Positions 28,938-38,216 of a stretch of DNA of 64,000 nt are shown here, piece by piece. The notes below the pieces were generated by a model that saw nothing but the letters and a program-made list of their open reading frames with translations, did not search any database and had not been told where the DNA came from. Location of the stretch: NCBI RefSeq assembly GCF_009689585.1, contig NZ_AP018694.1:868001-932000 (forward strand), written 5' to 3'. The translations under genes and the position numbers were made by a program. Positions within the stretch are counted from its first letter, which is position 1. Every line of letters begins with the position of its first letter. Source of the DNA: Aquipluma nitroreducens. GTDB lineage: Bacteria; Bacteroidota; Bacteroidia; Bacteroidales; Prolixibacteraceae.

Positions 28938-28977
28938 GAAGGAAGACAGAAGAACGGAGATAGGAGACCGAAGACAT
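28938..28977. repeat. Purine-rich AGACCGAAGAC word repeats
   Basis: The spacer after the YitT gene contains GGAAGACAGAAGAACGG followed by GGAGACCGAAGACA. It matches the vocabulary of the spacer at 26308-26350. Confidence 0.5.
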
Positions 28978-29044
28978 AAATCGGGACAACGTACTTCAAC
29001 TCTAAACTTTACATCAATCCTGAAGAATTTTTAAAGTCAAAAGA

Positions 29045-29073
29045 TTTGAAATCGAACGGAAGGTTTATTTTTG
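29045..29073 (+). promoter_or_regulatory. Promoter of ppnP
   Basis: TTTG (29045-29048), a 17-base spacer, then TATTTTTG (29066-29073), matching the Bacteroidota -33/-7 consensus. The ATG of ppnP lies 30 bases downstream. Confidence 0.6.
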
Positions 29074-29103
29074 TCCACTCTTTAATTCATAAAAAGAACA
29101 ATC

Positions 29104-29385
29104 ATGCTAAAAGTAAACGAATATTTTGGAGGTACAGTAAAATCGATAGCACTCGAAAATGCTGAAGGAGTGGCAACCATTGGTGTAATGGAAGACGGCG
29201 AATATGAATTTGGAACCGGCACAATTGAACACATGACCATCACAAGTGGAATTCTGGATGTTATGCTTCCGGGCGAAACCGTATGGACAACCTACCTGAA
29301 AGGCGAAACTTTTATTGTTGCCAAAGATGTTAAGTTCAAGGTAAAAGCTAACGGTCAGGTTGCCTATTATTGCCTTTACGTTTAG
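29104..29385 (+). CDS. ppnP: Pyrimidine/purine nucleoside phosphorylase PpnP
   Basis: A 93-residue single-cupin enzyme that phosphorolyses ribonucleosides to free bases and ribose 1-phosphate. The sequence from VNEYFGGTVKSI through MTITSGILDVMLPGE to FKVKANGQVAYYCLY covers the whole UPF0345/PpnP family. The length is exactly typical. It has its own promoter (29045-29073) and faces hemH, sharing with it a strong inverted repeat at the 3' ends. Confidence 0.95.
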   Translation: MLKVNEYFGGTVKSIALENAEGVATIGVMEDGEYEFGTGTIEHMTITSGILDVMLPGETVWTTYLKGETFIVAKDVKFKVKANGQVAYYCLYV

Positions 29386-29391
29386 TCATTG

Positions 29392-29453
29392 GGAAAAAGT
29401 CATTAGCCATTAGCAAGCAGCTTCATCTTTTCTAATGACTAATGACTTTTTCC
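29392..29453. terminator. Inverted repeat between ppnP and hemH, overlapping the hemH stop
   Basis: The arms 29392-29413 and 29432-29453 (22 bases each) are complementary with one mismatch, around an 18-base loop. The right arm contains the last codons and the stop of hemH. It can act as a bidirectional terminator. It is built from GTCATTAG words also seen near 23427. Confidence 0.7.
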
Positions 29454-30467
29454 TAAATACGGAGTCAGTATTTCTTGCATCGCGGCAATCCAACGGGGCG
29501 AGTCGTTCAGACTTTCTACCATTTGCAGGTTCTCTCCGCCATTTTCGATAAACATTTCCTTGTATTCCCAACCAATTTCGACGGTTGTTTCCAAACAGTC
29601 GGCTACAAATGCAGGTGCAACAACCAAAACGTTTTTACTACCTTGTTTTGCGCGGGTCAATAAATTCTTATCGGTAAAAGGTGTCATCCAGTTATTCGAC
29701 AATCGAGACTGAAAGGAAACCGAATATTGACCAACTTTTAGTCCAAGCCGGCTGGCCAATTCACGAGTGGTTTGATAACACGTAGCTTTGTAGCAAAACT
29801 TACCAAATTCGGGTAATGCCGTTTCGCAATTACAGGTCGTTATTGATTCTTCCGGATGATTTTTCTCCAGATGCCGGTTGGGCAAACCGTGATACGAAAA
29901 AACTACATGATCAAAATTCTCAGGCTGATACGATTGTATGCGTTCGGCGAAGGCATCAAGAAATGCCGGATGGTCGTAAAACTGATTGACAGCATGTATC
30001 TCCGGAATGGTATTCCATCGACGGATTTGATCGATCACCGCCTGAATGGCTGTTCCATTGGTTGACGAAGCGTATTGCGGAAACATGGGAAAAATCACAA
30101 CGCTGTCGTAATTTCCTTTTTGAATAGCCGAAAGTGCCTTTCCAATCGAAGGATTTCCGTAGCGCATGGCCATAAAGACGTCAGCTTTCGCACCAAGTTT
30201 CTGCTGCAATCCCGATTGAACCCGCTCCGAATAATATAAAAGCGGAGAGCCTTTTTCGGTCCATAACCGCTGATACAACTTGGTCGATTTGGGCGCCCTG
30301 AAAGGCACAATGATCAGGTTAACCAGAATTTTCTGGAGTACCAGCGGAATATCTATCACCCGGCGATCGTTCAGGAATTCGCTCAAATACCGGCGCACCG
30401 CTTTTACTGTTGGTTCATCGGGCGTACCGACATTGATCAGAATTACCGCTGTTTTTTTTGTCTCCAT
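29439..30467 (-). CDS. hemH: Ferrochelatase
   Basis: Inserts ferrous iron into protoporphyrin IX in the last step of heme synthesis. The sequence shows ILINVGTPDEP at the N-terminus, the catalytic histidine segment VVFSYHGLPNRH and the C-terminal APAFVADCLETTVEIGWE with the conserved Glu pair. The ATG at 30467 (METKKTAVILINVG) is preferred; the frame to 30521 adds 18 residues without similarity. The protein has about 342 residues, normal for the family. CxxC-like residues (TTCNCE and later Cys) are present, but an iron-sulfur cluster is not certain. Confidence 0.96.
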   Translation of the reverse strand: METKKTAVILINVGTPDEPTVKAVRRYLSEFLNDRRVIDIPLVLQKILVNLIIVPFRAPKSTKLYQRLWTEKGSPLLYYSERVQSGLQQKLGAKADVFMAMRYGNPSIGKALSAIQKGNYDSVVIFPMFPQYASSTNGTAIQAVIDQIRRWNTIPEIHAVNQFYDHPAFLDAFAERIQSYQPENFDHVVFSYHGLPNRHLEKNHPEESITTCNCETALPEFGKFCYKATCYQTTRELASRLGLKVGQYSVSFQSRLSNNWMTPFTDKNLLTRAKQGSKNVLVVAPAFVADCLETTVEIGWEYKEMFIENGGENLQMVESLNDSPRWIAAMQEILTPYLGKSH

Positions 30468-30567
30468 GCTTCGTTTCAGTTGAGCTAAAATAATGTTTGT
30501 TGATTGAAGATAACAATTCATTCAACAAATTGATCAATTCGGATGCAAATTTGATTCAAATATGTTC

Positions 30568-33207
30568 CTATTTCAAATTCAAACTCACTTTTACGCCTGC
30601 TGAACGAAATTTGCCATTTTCAAACCCAGCAACCGCTTCAACATTCAGGAGTAAAAACAAATTGCTGATTCCGTAACCGGTTTCAACATAGCGCTTCAAT
30701 TCAGGAGTATCCAAATAGTTTATAAATAGCCTTTCTGAAATTGATGAATTCTTTATCACTGGCAACTGTTTCAGTATTAACCGGCGAGTTTGCCAGTTGG
30801 CATGCGCTTCAAGAAACTGGTCGCTGGTAGAAAACTGGTAAAAAGGCAAAAGCCTAAAGCTGTTTTCATACGACGAAAACATAAATCCGGTAGATTGGGT
30901 ATTGAAATGCTGAAAATCGTCAAAATACACCCGGTTACGATTCAGGAACTTACCTCTATTCACCGAATACGAAAAATGATCGTCGATTCCGAAATCGATC
31001 TTTTGCCTGAGACCCAGTTTAAGCAAATCGTATCGGGCATCGCTTCCGAAAATACCGGATAGAGCGCTTTTATAAATCAGCGAATAAGTCGGGAATTTGC
31101 TTTCAACATACGTTTTAGTGTGATTTTGAACGCGATACCGGTGTTGTGGTGTATATTCCAAAACTAAACGGTAGGCAAACGTCTGATGATTTTCGAGTTG
31201 CCACGACTCAAGTGTGTTATTTATAGGGATATTGGGCTGAATCACCTTGTCTTTGTGATCGATAAACGAGTAGCTTGAGTGATTGCTCAACGCACTGTTG
31301 TCGCTGTAATCGAGGGTTGCATTCAAGTTCAGACCGTTAATCAAGTCACGAGAGGCGTTCAACTGCAAAAAATCGCGCCGATAAAATCGTTTGTAGTTTT
31401 CTTCCAGCCAAAGGGTATAAAAATCGTTTGTCAGGCTATTTAATCCTGAAGTCCGGTTAAAATCAACCGTTGTCGTACCGGCCGAAACAGAAATCCAACT
31501 GTTGGTCATGCCATTCGTTCGGCGACTGAACGAAAACGATGCATCCAGCTTCTTGCGTGCAAAAGCATAAGCAAACTGGGGTTCAAGGCGCAACAAGTGC
31601 CCTGTGCTGTCGGATCTCACATAACTGAAAGGCAGTTGGGCGCGCAAACCATCGACCGAATTGAACGACAGCGAAGTTGGGGCTGTCAGGTTTGGAATGG
31701 TAAACCGCTCATATTGACGAATCGAATCGATGGAATAATCGTAGGTTTTCCCAAACAACAAATGCTTAATCTTAAATTTTCGTTTCGAATTGCGTACCGA
31801 GTCCTGAAATTCAGGCTTTGCCGAAACCTGCAAAAAAGAATCTTTGGCTGCAAAACTGCTCTTTTCGCCCGATGTGAGTGGAATTGGCCGCAATGTTTTC
31901 CAATAAGCCGAATCGTTATTCACCTGCTTTTGGCTCACCTGAAAACTCGATTTTATTTCGAGTGGTTCGGGCGGACTGTTACGCTGCGCTTCCGTTTCAA
32001 TCATCCGGTTCAGTTTCAATGTTTCGCGGTTACTGAGTTTTTCTTTCTGCATCAGCGCATCAATCCGCTTTTGTTCTTTCGATTTTGCAATGGCCTGTTG
32101 CTCTTTCTGTTCTTTCGCAACAAAAGCTTCAACCGACCGCTGTTCATTTAGTTGCTGCGTCTTCAGGCGTTCAAGGAAACTGTGATCGAGCTCCGGATTT
32201 AAAGTGGTTTTGTATTCGTTAATCGAAGCAACATATTTGTATTTCATTTTCAGGCCAAACCCCGAAAAATCCATGTCGAAATCAAGACTCACAGGCATCC
32301 AGGTGTTTTTATTCACTTCGCCATAGAACTGGCGCACATTGACGTCTGTCATCGGAATATGCAGATGCAAATCGGCCGAATGGATGTTCCAAAACTCATC
32401 GGCAATAAAAATAAAGCCTGAAAACACATCATTTCCCTTGGTCTTTGGAATCACAGTGATTTTGTTTATTGTCCGACCCTGATCCTGAAAGACACCGGAC
32501 AGAATAAAGTTGTACACCTTCAGCGCATTTTTCCCAACCGGCGAAACAACGCCGTATTTTTCGGCATCGTACAAATTATTGGTAATCATACCCATGGGCG
32601 AAGTATTGTTTTCTTTTCCTGACGAGCGCATTGCCAAAACCTTTTGGTTCAGGCGATCGGGCAATTCAAAATCAATCTGGCTGACGGTTTCCATCACAAA
32701 AGGCTGATTCTCTTTTAAACCTTCCTTTTTCATCTGCTTCTCGAGCAGGAAGGGTATCTTCTCAAAATTGCCCGATCCTTTCAGGTACACTTTGCACGAA
32801 TATTTCGAAACCTGTTTTTGGTAATACGGAGCCATCGCTATCGCCCTTCGCATGATGTAATAAGCCGGATCTTCACCTGAAGCCATCACTTTGATCTCCG
32901 GAATCTGGTATTCCTGCATTTCCAGCCGGATATTGATTTCCTGAAAGCTTTTCCCGACAATCGGCTCAACAGTTTGCGTTTGGTAGCCCAAACACTGAAA
33001 CAACACTTTTCGTTTTCCCTCCGGAAGTTTCAATTCGTAGTTTCCGTCGCTGTTCGAAGTGGTTCCGGTTGATAAATCGGGAACATAAATGGTTGCAAAC
33101 GGAATGGCTTCGCCTTGCAAATTGGTGACGCGGCCAAGAATGCCCTGAGCATGCATCTGTTGAAAAAAGAAAATGGAAATAAGAAAGGGAAGTAGATTTC
33201 TAATCAT
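30568..33207 (-). CDS. DUF5686 outer-membrane protein with carboxypeptidase-like regulatory domain
   Basis: An 879-residue secreted protein. A signal peptide (about 1-20) is followed by a carboxypeptidase-regulatory-like domain (ILGRVTNLQGEAIPFATIYV, about 22-105) and the large DUF5686 region, which ends in many amphipathic strands and the terminal pattern VSLNLK of an outer-membrane barrel. A charged Gln/Lys/Glu-rich segment near 350-390 (EQRSVEAFVAKEQKEQQAIA) interrupts it. Members are widespread in Bacteroidota and have no proven function; TonB-like surface roles have been suggested. It is 100 bases upstream of hemH on the same strand. Confidence 0.85.
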   Translation of the reverse strand: MIRNLLPFLISIFFFQQMHAQGILGRVTNLQGEAIPFATIYVPDLSTGTTSNSDGNYELKLPEGKRKVLFQCLGYQTQTVEPIVGKSFQEINIRLEMQEYQIPEIKVMASGEDPAYYIMRRAIAMAPYYQKQVSKYSCKVYLKGSGNFEKIPFLLEKQMKKEGLKENQPFVMETVSQIDFELPDRLNQKVLAMRSSGKENNTSPMGMITNNLYDAEKYGVVSPVGKNALKVYNFILSGVFQDQGRTINKITVIPKTKGNDVFSGFIFIADEFWNIHSADLHLHIPMTDVNVRQFYGEVNKNTWMPVSLDFDMDFSGFGLKMKYKYVASINEYKTTLNPELDHSFLERLKTQQLNEQRSVEAFVAKEQKEQQAIAKSKEQKRIDALMQKEKLSNRETLKLNRMIETEAQRNSPPEPLEIKSSFQVSQKQVNNDSAYWKTLRPIPLTSGEKSSFAAKDSFLQVSAKPEFQDSVRNSKRKFKIKHLLFGKTYDYSIDSIRQYERFTIPNLTAPTSLSFNSVDGLRAQLPFSYVRSDSTGHLLRLEPQFAYAFARKKLDASFSFSRRTNGMTNSWISVSAGTTTVDFNRTSGLNSLTNDFYTLWLEENYKRFYRRDFLQLNASRDLINGLNLNATLDYSDNSALSNHSSYSFIDHKDKVIQPNIPINNTLESWQLENHQTFAYRLVLEYTPQHRYRVQNHTKTYVESKFPTYSLIYKSALSGIFGSDARYDLLKLGLRQKIDFGIDDHFSYSVNRGKFLNRNRVYFDDFQHFNTQSTGFMFSSYENSFRLLPFYQFSTSDQFLEAHANWQTRRLILKQLPVIKNSSISERLFINYLDTPELKRYVETGYGISNLFLLLNVEAVAGFENGKFRSAGVKVSLNLK

Positions 33208-33237
33208 TGTTCAATCTGGCTTATCGGATGTATTAAA

Positions 33238-33245
33238 CAAAAATA
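33238..33245 (-). promoter_or_regulatory. Promoter -7 box for the DUF5686 gene
   Basis: The minus strand reads TATTTTTG 30 bases before the ATG at 33207. No -33 box is evident at the usual distance. Confidence 0.4.
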
Positions 33246-33319
33246 AAAGAAATTTGCTACGCTTCCTTCTGAATATAAGTTAAGGATGGTTAAGGAAATC
33301 TAAAATAGGTGATCGGGAA

Positions 33320-33652
33320 TTAACCTCTAATATGATGCGGCATGTCCATTGGAATTTCGAATGAGATTTCGACTACTCCTTTGAATTCGCCATTCTCCAT
33401 CCAGGGCGTTTGATGAATCATTTTCCGGATTCCTTTTTTTTCGATGGTGTACGAATTCGAAAATGGTTCAGCCAACATTTTCAGCAGTAAACTACGGGCT
33501 GGTTCGGGGTGACATTCAATCAGGCTTTTGCCCATTAAATCTCCGTCACCCGATTTGGCAAACTGCTGTTTCGACCGTTCATTCATGTAAACCACAATTC
33601 CTTTGCAGTCGCAAACCGTTATTGCGCCTAAAAATCCGTCAGTCCAGTTCAT
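33320..33652 (-). CDS. Small stand-alone PAS domain protein
   Basis: A 110-residue protein that is essentially a single PAS domain (ITVCDCKGIVVYMNERS at the first strands, NGEFKGVVEISFEIP at the last). The ATG at 33652 (MNWTDGFLGA) is preferred because the bases just upstream are a period-7 ATTGATG repeat (33651-33671) that looks intergenic, although the frame continues to 33700. It has no output domain. It may bind a cofactor or a partner kinase. It sits between the GH16-like gene and the DUF5686 gene on the same strand. Confidence 0.8.
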   Translation of the reverse strand: MNWTDGFLGAITVCDCKGIVVYMNERSKQQFAKSGDGDLMGKSLIECHPEPARSLLLKMLAEPFSNSYTIEKKGIRKMIHQTPWMENGEFKGVVEISFEIPMDMPHHIRG

Positions 33653-33723
33653 TGATGATTGATGATTGATTATTTTCATTCTTTTCCAGTCTTCCAACAC
33701 TGGATACTGAGCTCGTCGAAGGA

Positions 33724-35160
33724 TTAAGCTTTGTGGTGGTGCTGGTAAAATCGAACCCAGTCAATCTCGAATCGATGCGGTAAATCGGTCGGCTCCGAAA
33801 CAACGATGGAAGCCATATTCAAGTGCATTTTAAATGCAGGTACGTTGTTCGAAACCGTCAGAATTTCTCTGTCATTAACTTTCCAAACCAGAGAATGGGC
33901 ATTCCACTCGAGTCTGAAAATATAAAATTCACCAGCTTTAAGTCCCGAAATACTCTCGCATTCGGCATGAATTCCATCGGTAGCTTTGGTAAGCATACCC
34001 ATTCGGTTTTGTACTCCCATTTCGAGCAGATTAATCTGCGGAGAAGCTTCTTCGCCCAATAAATAAATAGCATCGACCAAATGATTCGATGGTGCATATT
34101 TAACTTTGGCTTCCAGGATTCCGTGCTTCCACCACTCAACTCCCGCTGTTGAAACGATACCCGAAGAATAATCGAATTCCTGCTCCACAAACCCGTATGG
34201 AACTTGCCACTGCATCCCATGGGTCTTTTCTTTCCGAACCTCAATTTTTAGGGCATCAAAATCAACCGACACATTTCGTCCTTCAGAAAATGCATGTAAA
34301 TCGCCAACCTGCGAGAAATTCCGTCCTAAAGTTTGACTTGCCCAATGCGATTGTGTCATCCATTTTTCACGATCAAGCTTACCCGAATTAAAACGATCTT
34401 CAAAAACCAAGTCCCATTTCCTGAAGAAATCAAATGCATTTGAGCTTTGATATTTCAGATAAGTAGCCAGTTGGGGCAATTTCTTCAATTCAGAAAAGCG
34501 GATTTCCTTTTTATGTTCGTCTGTTTTCTCCCACTTCTGCTTATCTTCCAAATAAGCTACACGCGCAATAAAATCATCCGATTCCGTAATTTGCTTCAAC
34601 TCCTCATAACGCTTGTGCTCCACGGAATCGAGCATTAGCTCGTAGTTCTGATACGCCGACGACTTTCTGAAATTTCTAAAAAAGACCAAATCATCAGAGT
34701 CTCTTAACTTCTCAAATTCAGAATAAAAGATAAACTCTTTCGACTGTTTATCCATATTTTTCAAGGCTGACAACGAATGCTTTTCAACCCCTGTTTTTAA
34801 TTCTTTATACTTTTTCAGCGTTTCTGAATCAGAAATCCGATCAAAACGCTTCAAGTCATCCGATTTTAGCGTGGCATAGAACTTTTGCAAACGACTACTT
34901 CTGCCCAACTTTTTAAATTCGGCCAACTGAGCAGCTTCCTGACTACCTTTAAAAGATAAATGCTGAATTTCCTTTTTTTTCTGCTGAAAAGCTGATGATT
35001 TAATCAATGAATCAAGTTCATTATATTCTGCTAATTCCGCTGACTTCTCAAATTCACAGAATATTTTGTAATCTGTATGAAGAGTTTCATAAGCAGCTTC
35101 TAATCTTGCGGTCGATTTAATCAACCCGAAAGTACTGGCAATAAAAAGTTTAAACGACAT
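33724..35160 (-). CDS. GH16-fold protein with altered catalytic motif and N-terminal helical repeats
   Basis: A 478-residue protein. The C-terminal half (about 245-478) has the GH16 beta-jelly-roll pattern: a DLVFEDRFNSGKLDREKW start, the aromatic WWKHGILEAKVKY strand, and a final HRFEIDWVRFYQ. The catalytic motif ExDxxE appears as Q375-I-N377-L-L-E380, so the nucleophile Glu is Gln and the middle Asp is Asn. The N-terminal half (about 1-240) is alpha-helical, with about six imperfect units of the form [FY]xxLxxSxxLxxY (EFKKLGRSSRLQKFY, EFEKLRDSDDLVFF, RYEELKQITESDDF). No signal peptide is seen from the ATG at 35160. It may be a carbohydrate-binding or scaffold protein rather than a hydrolase. 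Very confident in the GH16 fold, unsure of the role. Confidence 0.8.
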   Translation of the reverse strand: MSFKLFIASTFGLIKSTARLEAAYETLHTDYKIFCEFEKSAELAEYNELDSLIKSSAFQQKKKEIQHLSFKGSQEAAQLAEFKKLGRSSRLQKFYATLKSDDLKRFDRISDSETLKKYKELKTGVEKHSLSALKNMDKQSKEFIFYSEFEKLRDSDDLVFFRNFRKSSAYQNYELMLDSVEHKRYEELKQITESDDFIARVAYLEDKQKWEKTDEHKKEIRFSELKKLPQLATYLKYQSSNAFDFFRKWDLVFEDRFNSGKLDREKWMTQSHWASQTLGRNFSQVGDLHAFSEGRNVSVDFDALKIEVRKEKTHGMQWQVPYGFVEQEFDYSSGIVSTAGVEWWKHGILEAKVKYAPSNHLVDAIYLLGEEASPQINLLEMGVQNRMGMLTKATDGIHAECESISGLKAGEFYIFRLEWNAHSLVWKVNDREILTVSNNVPAFKMHLNMASIVVSEPTDLPHRFEIDWVRFYQHHHKA

Positions 35161-35396
35161 AATCGGTTTTTTTTGATCGGTATTTCGACGTTTTAAAAAT
35201 AGCAAATAAAACAAACATCTCTACTCTTTTCACACTTCGGATGAAAAACGTTAATTTCAGGCAAAAATTATTTTCAAAACAAAATAGGTGTGTCTTGTCT
35301 TTTCAACTGTCTATAGTGCAATTCTGGATTACCAGACAAAAATCGTTTCGTAAAACATAAAACACAAATCAACACTTCAAGTAAAACAAATAAGCT

Positions 35397-36521
35397 ATGA
35401 AAAACTTCAGTAGGCTGCTCATTATATTCGTTTTAACACTATCCTTAAATCCGGTATTTAGCCAGAATTTTTTAGAGAACGAACTGTCGCCAAACAAATC
35501 CTATGTTTTGCTGGCTCATCCAACAGTTGCGAATATTGAGACCATAAATTTCCTGTTAACGAATCGCATCCTTCAGTTACCTGAAGTTGAGTTTATTGGC
35601 ATTTATTCAGTGGCTGAAAACTATGATTACAATCAGTCTGTCGCCCTCTTGAAAAAACCTGAAATGAGTAAATTTCACCTTCAGAAAGTGGATGGTGTTA
35701 TGAGCTTAACACAAATTTTTGAACAAAACGAATGGACTACGACCTTTAAAAAACTGTTCGACCATTCGGTTGGTGTATTTTTCTTCGGAGGTCCTGATAT
35801 TCAGCCTGAAATATACAAACAAAAAAATCTGTACTCAGTTGTAACCGACCCAAACCGGCATTTATTTGAACTGAGCTTTCTGTTTCACTTGTTGGGCGGT
35901 TATCAGAACGAACAATTCACACCTTTTCTAAATGAGAAACCAAGCTATTTTGTTACAGGCTTTTGCCTTGGATTGCAAAGCATGAATGTAGCCACAGGAG
36001 GTTCATTAATTCAGGATATTCCGGCACAAACCTACCATAAAATGAATGCTGAAGAGACACTGAAACTAAATAAAGACCAGCTTCACCGAAATTACTGGCA
36101 GGAAATAACCAAAGAAACGTTGTTGATGGACAATAGTTTCCATCAAATTGTATATACAGCCAACCCATTTTTCCCTGAACGCGTAAAGGCTGACAAAAAC
36201 CTGAAGCCTTTGGTATTAAGCGCTCACCACCAGTCGATTGACGATTTAGGTAAAAATCTGATTGTAACAGCAACATCAATGGACGGACAGGTAATTGAAG
36301 GCATTCGGCACCGACTTTACGAAAATGTTTTTGCAGTACAGTTTCATCCTGAAGTTTCGGCTCTTTATACTGAAGACAAAAAACTAAAATTTGCCCCTAC
36401 CGACTCGCCCAGGTCTTTCTTCGAAATACTTTCGCCCGAGGATCGTGAATTTCACGTCAAATATTGGGAAACGATTTCAAAAGCAATTAAAGCTTCCATC
36501 AAAGCGCAGAAAATAAAATAG
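35397..36521 (+). CDS. Periplasmic class I glutamine amidotransferase-like (C26) protein
   Basis: A 374-residue exported protein with a signal peptide (about 1-22). The C26/GATase1 triad is visible: Cys in VTGFCLGLQSMNVATGG, His in FAVQFHPEVSALY and the following Glu. The loop LVLSAHHQSIDDLGK matches the gamma-glutamyl-GABA hydrolase (PuuD-like) type. Most PuuD-like enzymes are cytoplasmic, so the signal peptide is unusual and suggests hydrolysis of gamma-glutamyl peptides outside the cytoplasm. Monocistronic, as prfC downstream has its own promoter. Confidence 0.85.
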   Translation: MKNFSRLLIIFVLTLSLNPVFSQNFLENELSPNKSYVLLAHPTVANIETINFLLTNRILQLPEVEFIGIYSVAENYDYNQSVALLKKPEMSKFHLQKVDGVMSLTQIFEQNEWTTTFKKLFDHSVGVFFFGGPDIQPEIYKQKNLYSVVTDPNRHLFELSFLFHLLGGYQNEQFTPFLNEKPSYFVTGFCLGLQSMNVATGGSLIQDIPAQTYHKMNAEETLKLNKDQLHRNYWQEITKETLLMDNSFHQIVYTANPFFPERVKADKNLKPLVLSAHHQSIDDLGKNLIVTATSMDGQVIEGIRHRLYENVFAVQFHPEVSALYTEDKKLKFAPTDSPRSFFEILSPEDREFHVKYWETISKAIKASIKAQKIK

Positions 36522-36602
36522 ATTTGAAGATCCGGCAATTTGACAATTCGATAATTAAACCATTCGGTCATTAGATGATAGTCGTTTGTTGTGCAAAAAT
36601 TC

Positions 36603-36610
36603 TATTTTTG
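36603..36610 (+). promoter_or_regulatory. Promoter -7 box of prfC
   Basis: TATTTTTG matches TAnnTTTG, with TTTG at 36585-36588 a little closer (14 bases) than usual. It argues against a start at 36591 and for 36624 or 36633. Confidence 0.45.
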
Positions 36611-36623
36611 CAACTTCAAAAAA

Positions 36624-38207
36624 ATGGAATCGATGAGTAATCAGACAGAAATACGCCGAAGAAGAACCTTTGCCATTGTGAGTCATCCCGATGCGGGAAA
36701 AACAACACTGACCGAGAAACTACTTTTATTCGGGGGGGCCATACATGTTGCCGGTGCCGTAAAAAGCAATAAAATAAAGAAAGGAGCGACTTCCGACTTT
36801 ATGGAAATCGAACGCCAGCGCGGTATTTCGGTGGCCACTTCGGTAATGGGTTTCGAATACGATGGGTATAAAGTGAACATTCTGGATACTCCAGGCCACC
36901 AGGACTTTCAGGAAGATACATTCCGCACGCTAACTGCTGTCGACAGCGTTATCATCGTAATTGATGCTGCCAAAGGGGTTGAGCCGCAAACTGAAAAGCT
37001 GATGAATGTTTGCCGGATGCGCAAAACTCCGGTGATTATTTTCATTAATAAACTCGACCGCCCAACCCAAGATACCTTTGAATTACTCGACGACATCGAA
37101 CGCCAGTTACAAATAAGCCTCAACCCGTTGAGCTGGCCAATAAACAGCGGCCCTGATTTTAAAGGAGTTTATAATATTTTCGACAAAAGTCTGGATTTGT
37201 TTAAAGCGAGTGTCCAGGACATTGAGCCCGGAATTTCGTTTGATGACCTCAACAGTCCAGATCTGGAGAAACACATTGGAAATGATGCAAAAAAACTTCG
37301 CGAAGATTTAGAACTGGTTTACGGTGTTTATCCTCCATTCGATCACAATGAATATTTGGCCGGAAATCTGGCTCCGGTATTCTTCGGAAGTGCCCTTTAC
37401 AATTTTGGTATTCAGGAATTGTTAGATGCGTTTGTAAAAGTAGCGCCATGGCCGCGCGCCGTTCAAACCGAAGAACGTGAAATTGACCCCGAAGACGATA
37501 AATTCAGCGGATTTGTGTTTAAAATTCATGCCAATATCGATCCCAACCACCGCAGTCGCATTGCTTTCGTAAAAGTTTGCTCCGGAAAATTTATCCGGAA
37601 TAATGTGTACAAATTAGTTCGCTCAGGCAAAACATTCAGGGTCTCGAGTCCAACCGCATTCATGGCATCGCAAAAAGAGATCATTGAAGAAGCATTTCCT
37701 GGCGATATTGTTGGCTTCCCCGATAATGGTTCATTTATTATTGGCGACACCATTACCGAAGGCGAAGACATTCATTTCAAAGGATTACCAAGTTTCTCTC
37801 CTGAATTATTCCGGTTTGTGGAAAATGCCGACCCAATGAAGACCAAACAGTTAAATAAAGGTGTCGATCAATTAATGGACGAAGGTGTTGCCCAGTTGTT
37901 TACCAGTCAGTTTAACGGGCGCCGGATCATCGGAACGGTTGGCCAGCTTCAGTTTGAAGTTATTCAATATCGTTTGGAGCACGAGTATAACGCCAAATGC
38001 CGGTTCGAACCCATGCAAATGTACAAAGCCTGCTGGATTCAGAGCGACAACCCGAAAGCCCTTACCGAATTTAAAAACCGCAAGCACCAGAAAATGGCTT
38101 CCGACAAACGTGGCCGCGATGTTTTTATGGCCGATTCGCAGTTTATTCTGGATATGGCACAAAGCGAGTTCAAAGATATTAAATTCCATTTCACTTCGGA
38201 ATTTTAA
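36624..38207 (+). CDS. prfC: Peptide chain release factor 3
   Basis: A translational GTPase that recycles RF1 and RF2 from the ribosome after termination. G motifs are SHPDAGKTT, ILDTPGHQDF and FINKLDRPTQD. The RF3-specific C-terminal segment is also present (QFNGRRIIGTVGQLQFEVIQ). Length about 527 residues, normal for RF3. The ATG at 36624 (MESMSNQTE) or 36633 is chosen because a longer frame from 36591 would start upstream of the promoter -7 box at 36603. Confidence 0.96.
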   Translation: MESMSNQTEIRRRRTFAIVSHPDAGKTTLTEKLLLFGGAIHVAGAVKSNKIKKGATSDFMEIERQRGISVATSVMGFEYDGYKVNILDTPGHQDFQEDTFRTLTAVDSVIIVIDAAKGVEPQTEKLMNVCRMRKTPVIIFINKLDRPTQDTFELLDDIERQLQISLNPLSWPINSGPDFKGVYNIFDKSLDLFKASVQDIEPGISFDDLNSPDLEKHIGNDAKKLREDLELVYGVYPPFDHNEYLAGNLAPVFFGSALYNFGIQELLDAFVKVAPWPRAVQTEEREIDPEDDKFSGFVFKIHANIDPNHRSRIAFVKVCSGKFIRNNVYKLVRSGKTFRVSSPTAFMASQKEIIEEAFPGDIVGFPDNGSFIIGDTITEGEDIHFKGLPSFSPELFRFVENADPMKTKQLNKGVDQLMDEGVAQLFTSQFNGRRIIGTVGQLQFEVIQYRLEHEYNAKCRFEPMQMYKACWIQSDNPKALTEFKNRKHQKMASDKRGRDVFMADSQFILDMAQSEFKDIKFHFTSEF

Positions 38208-38216
38208 AGGTAGATT

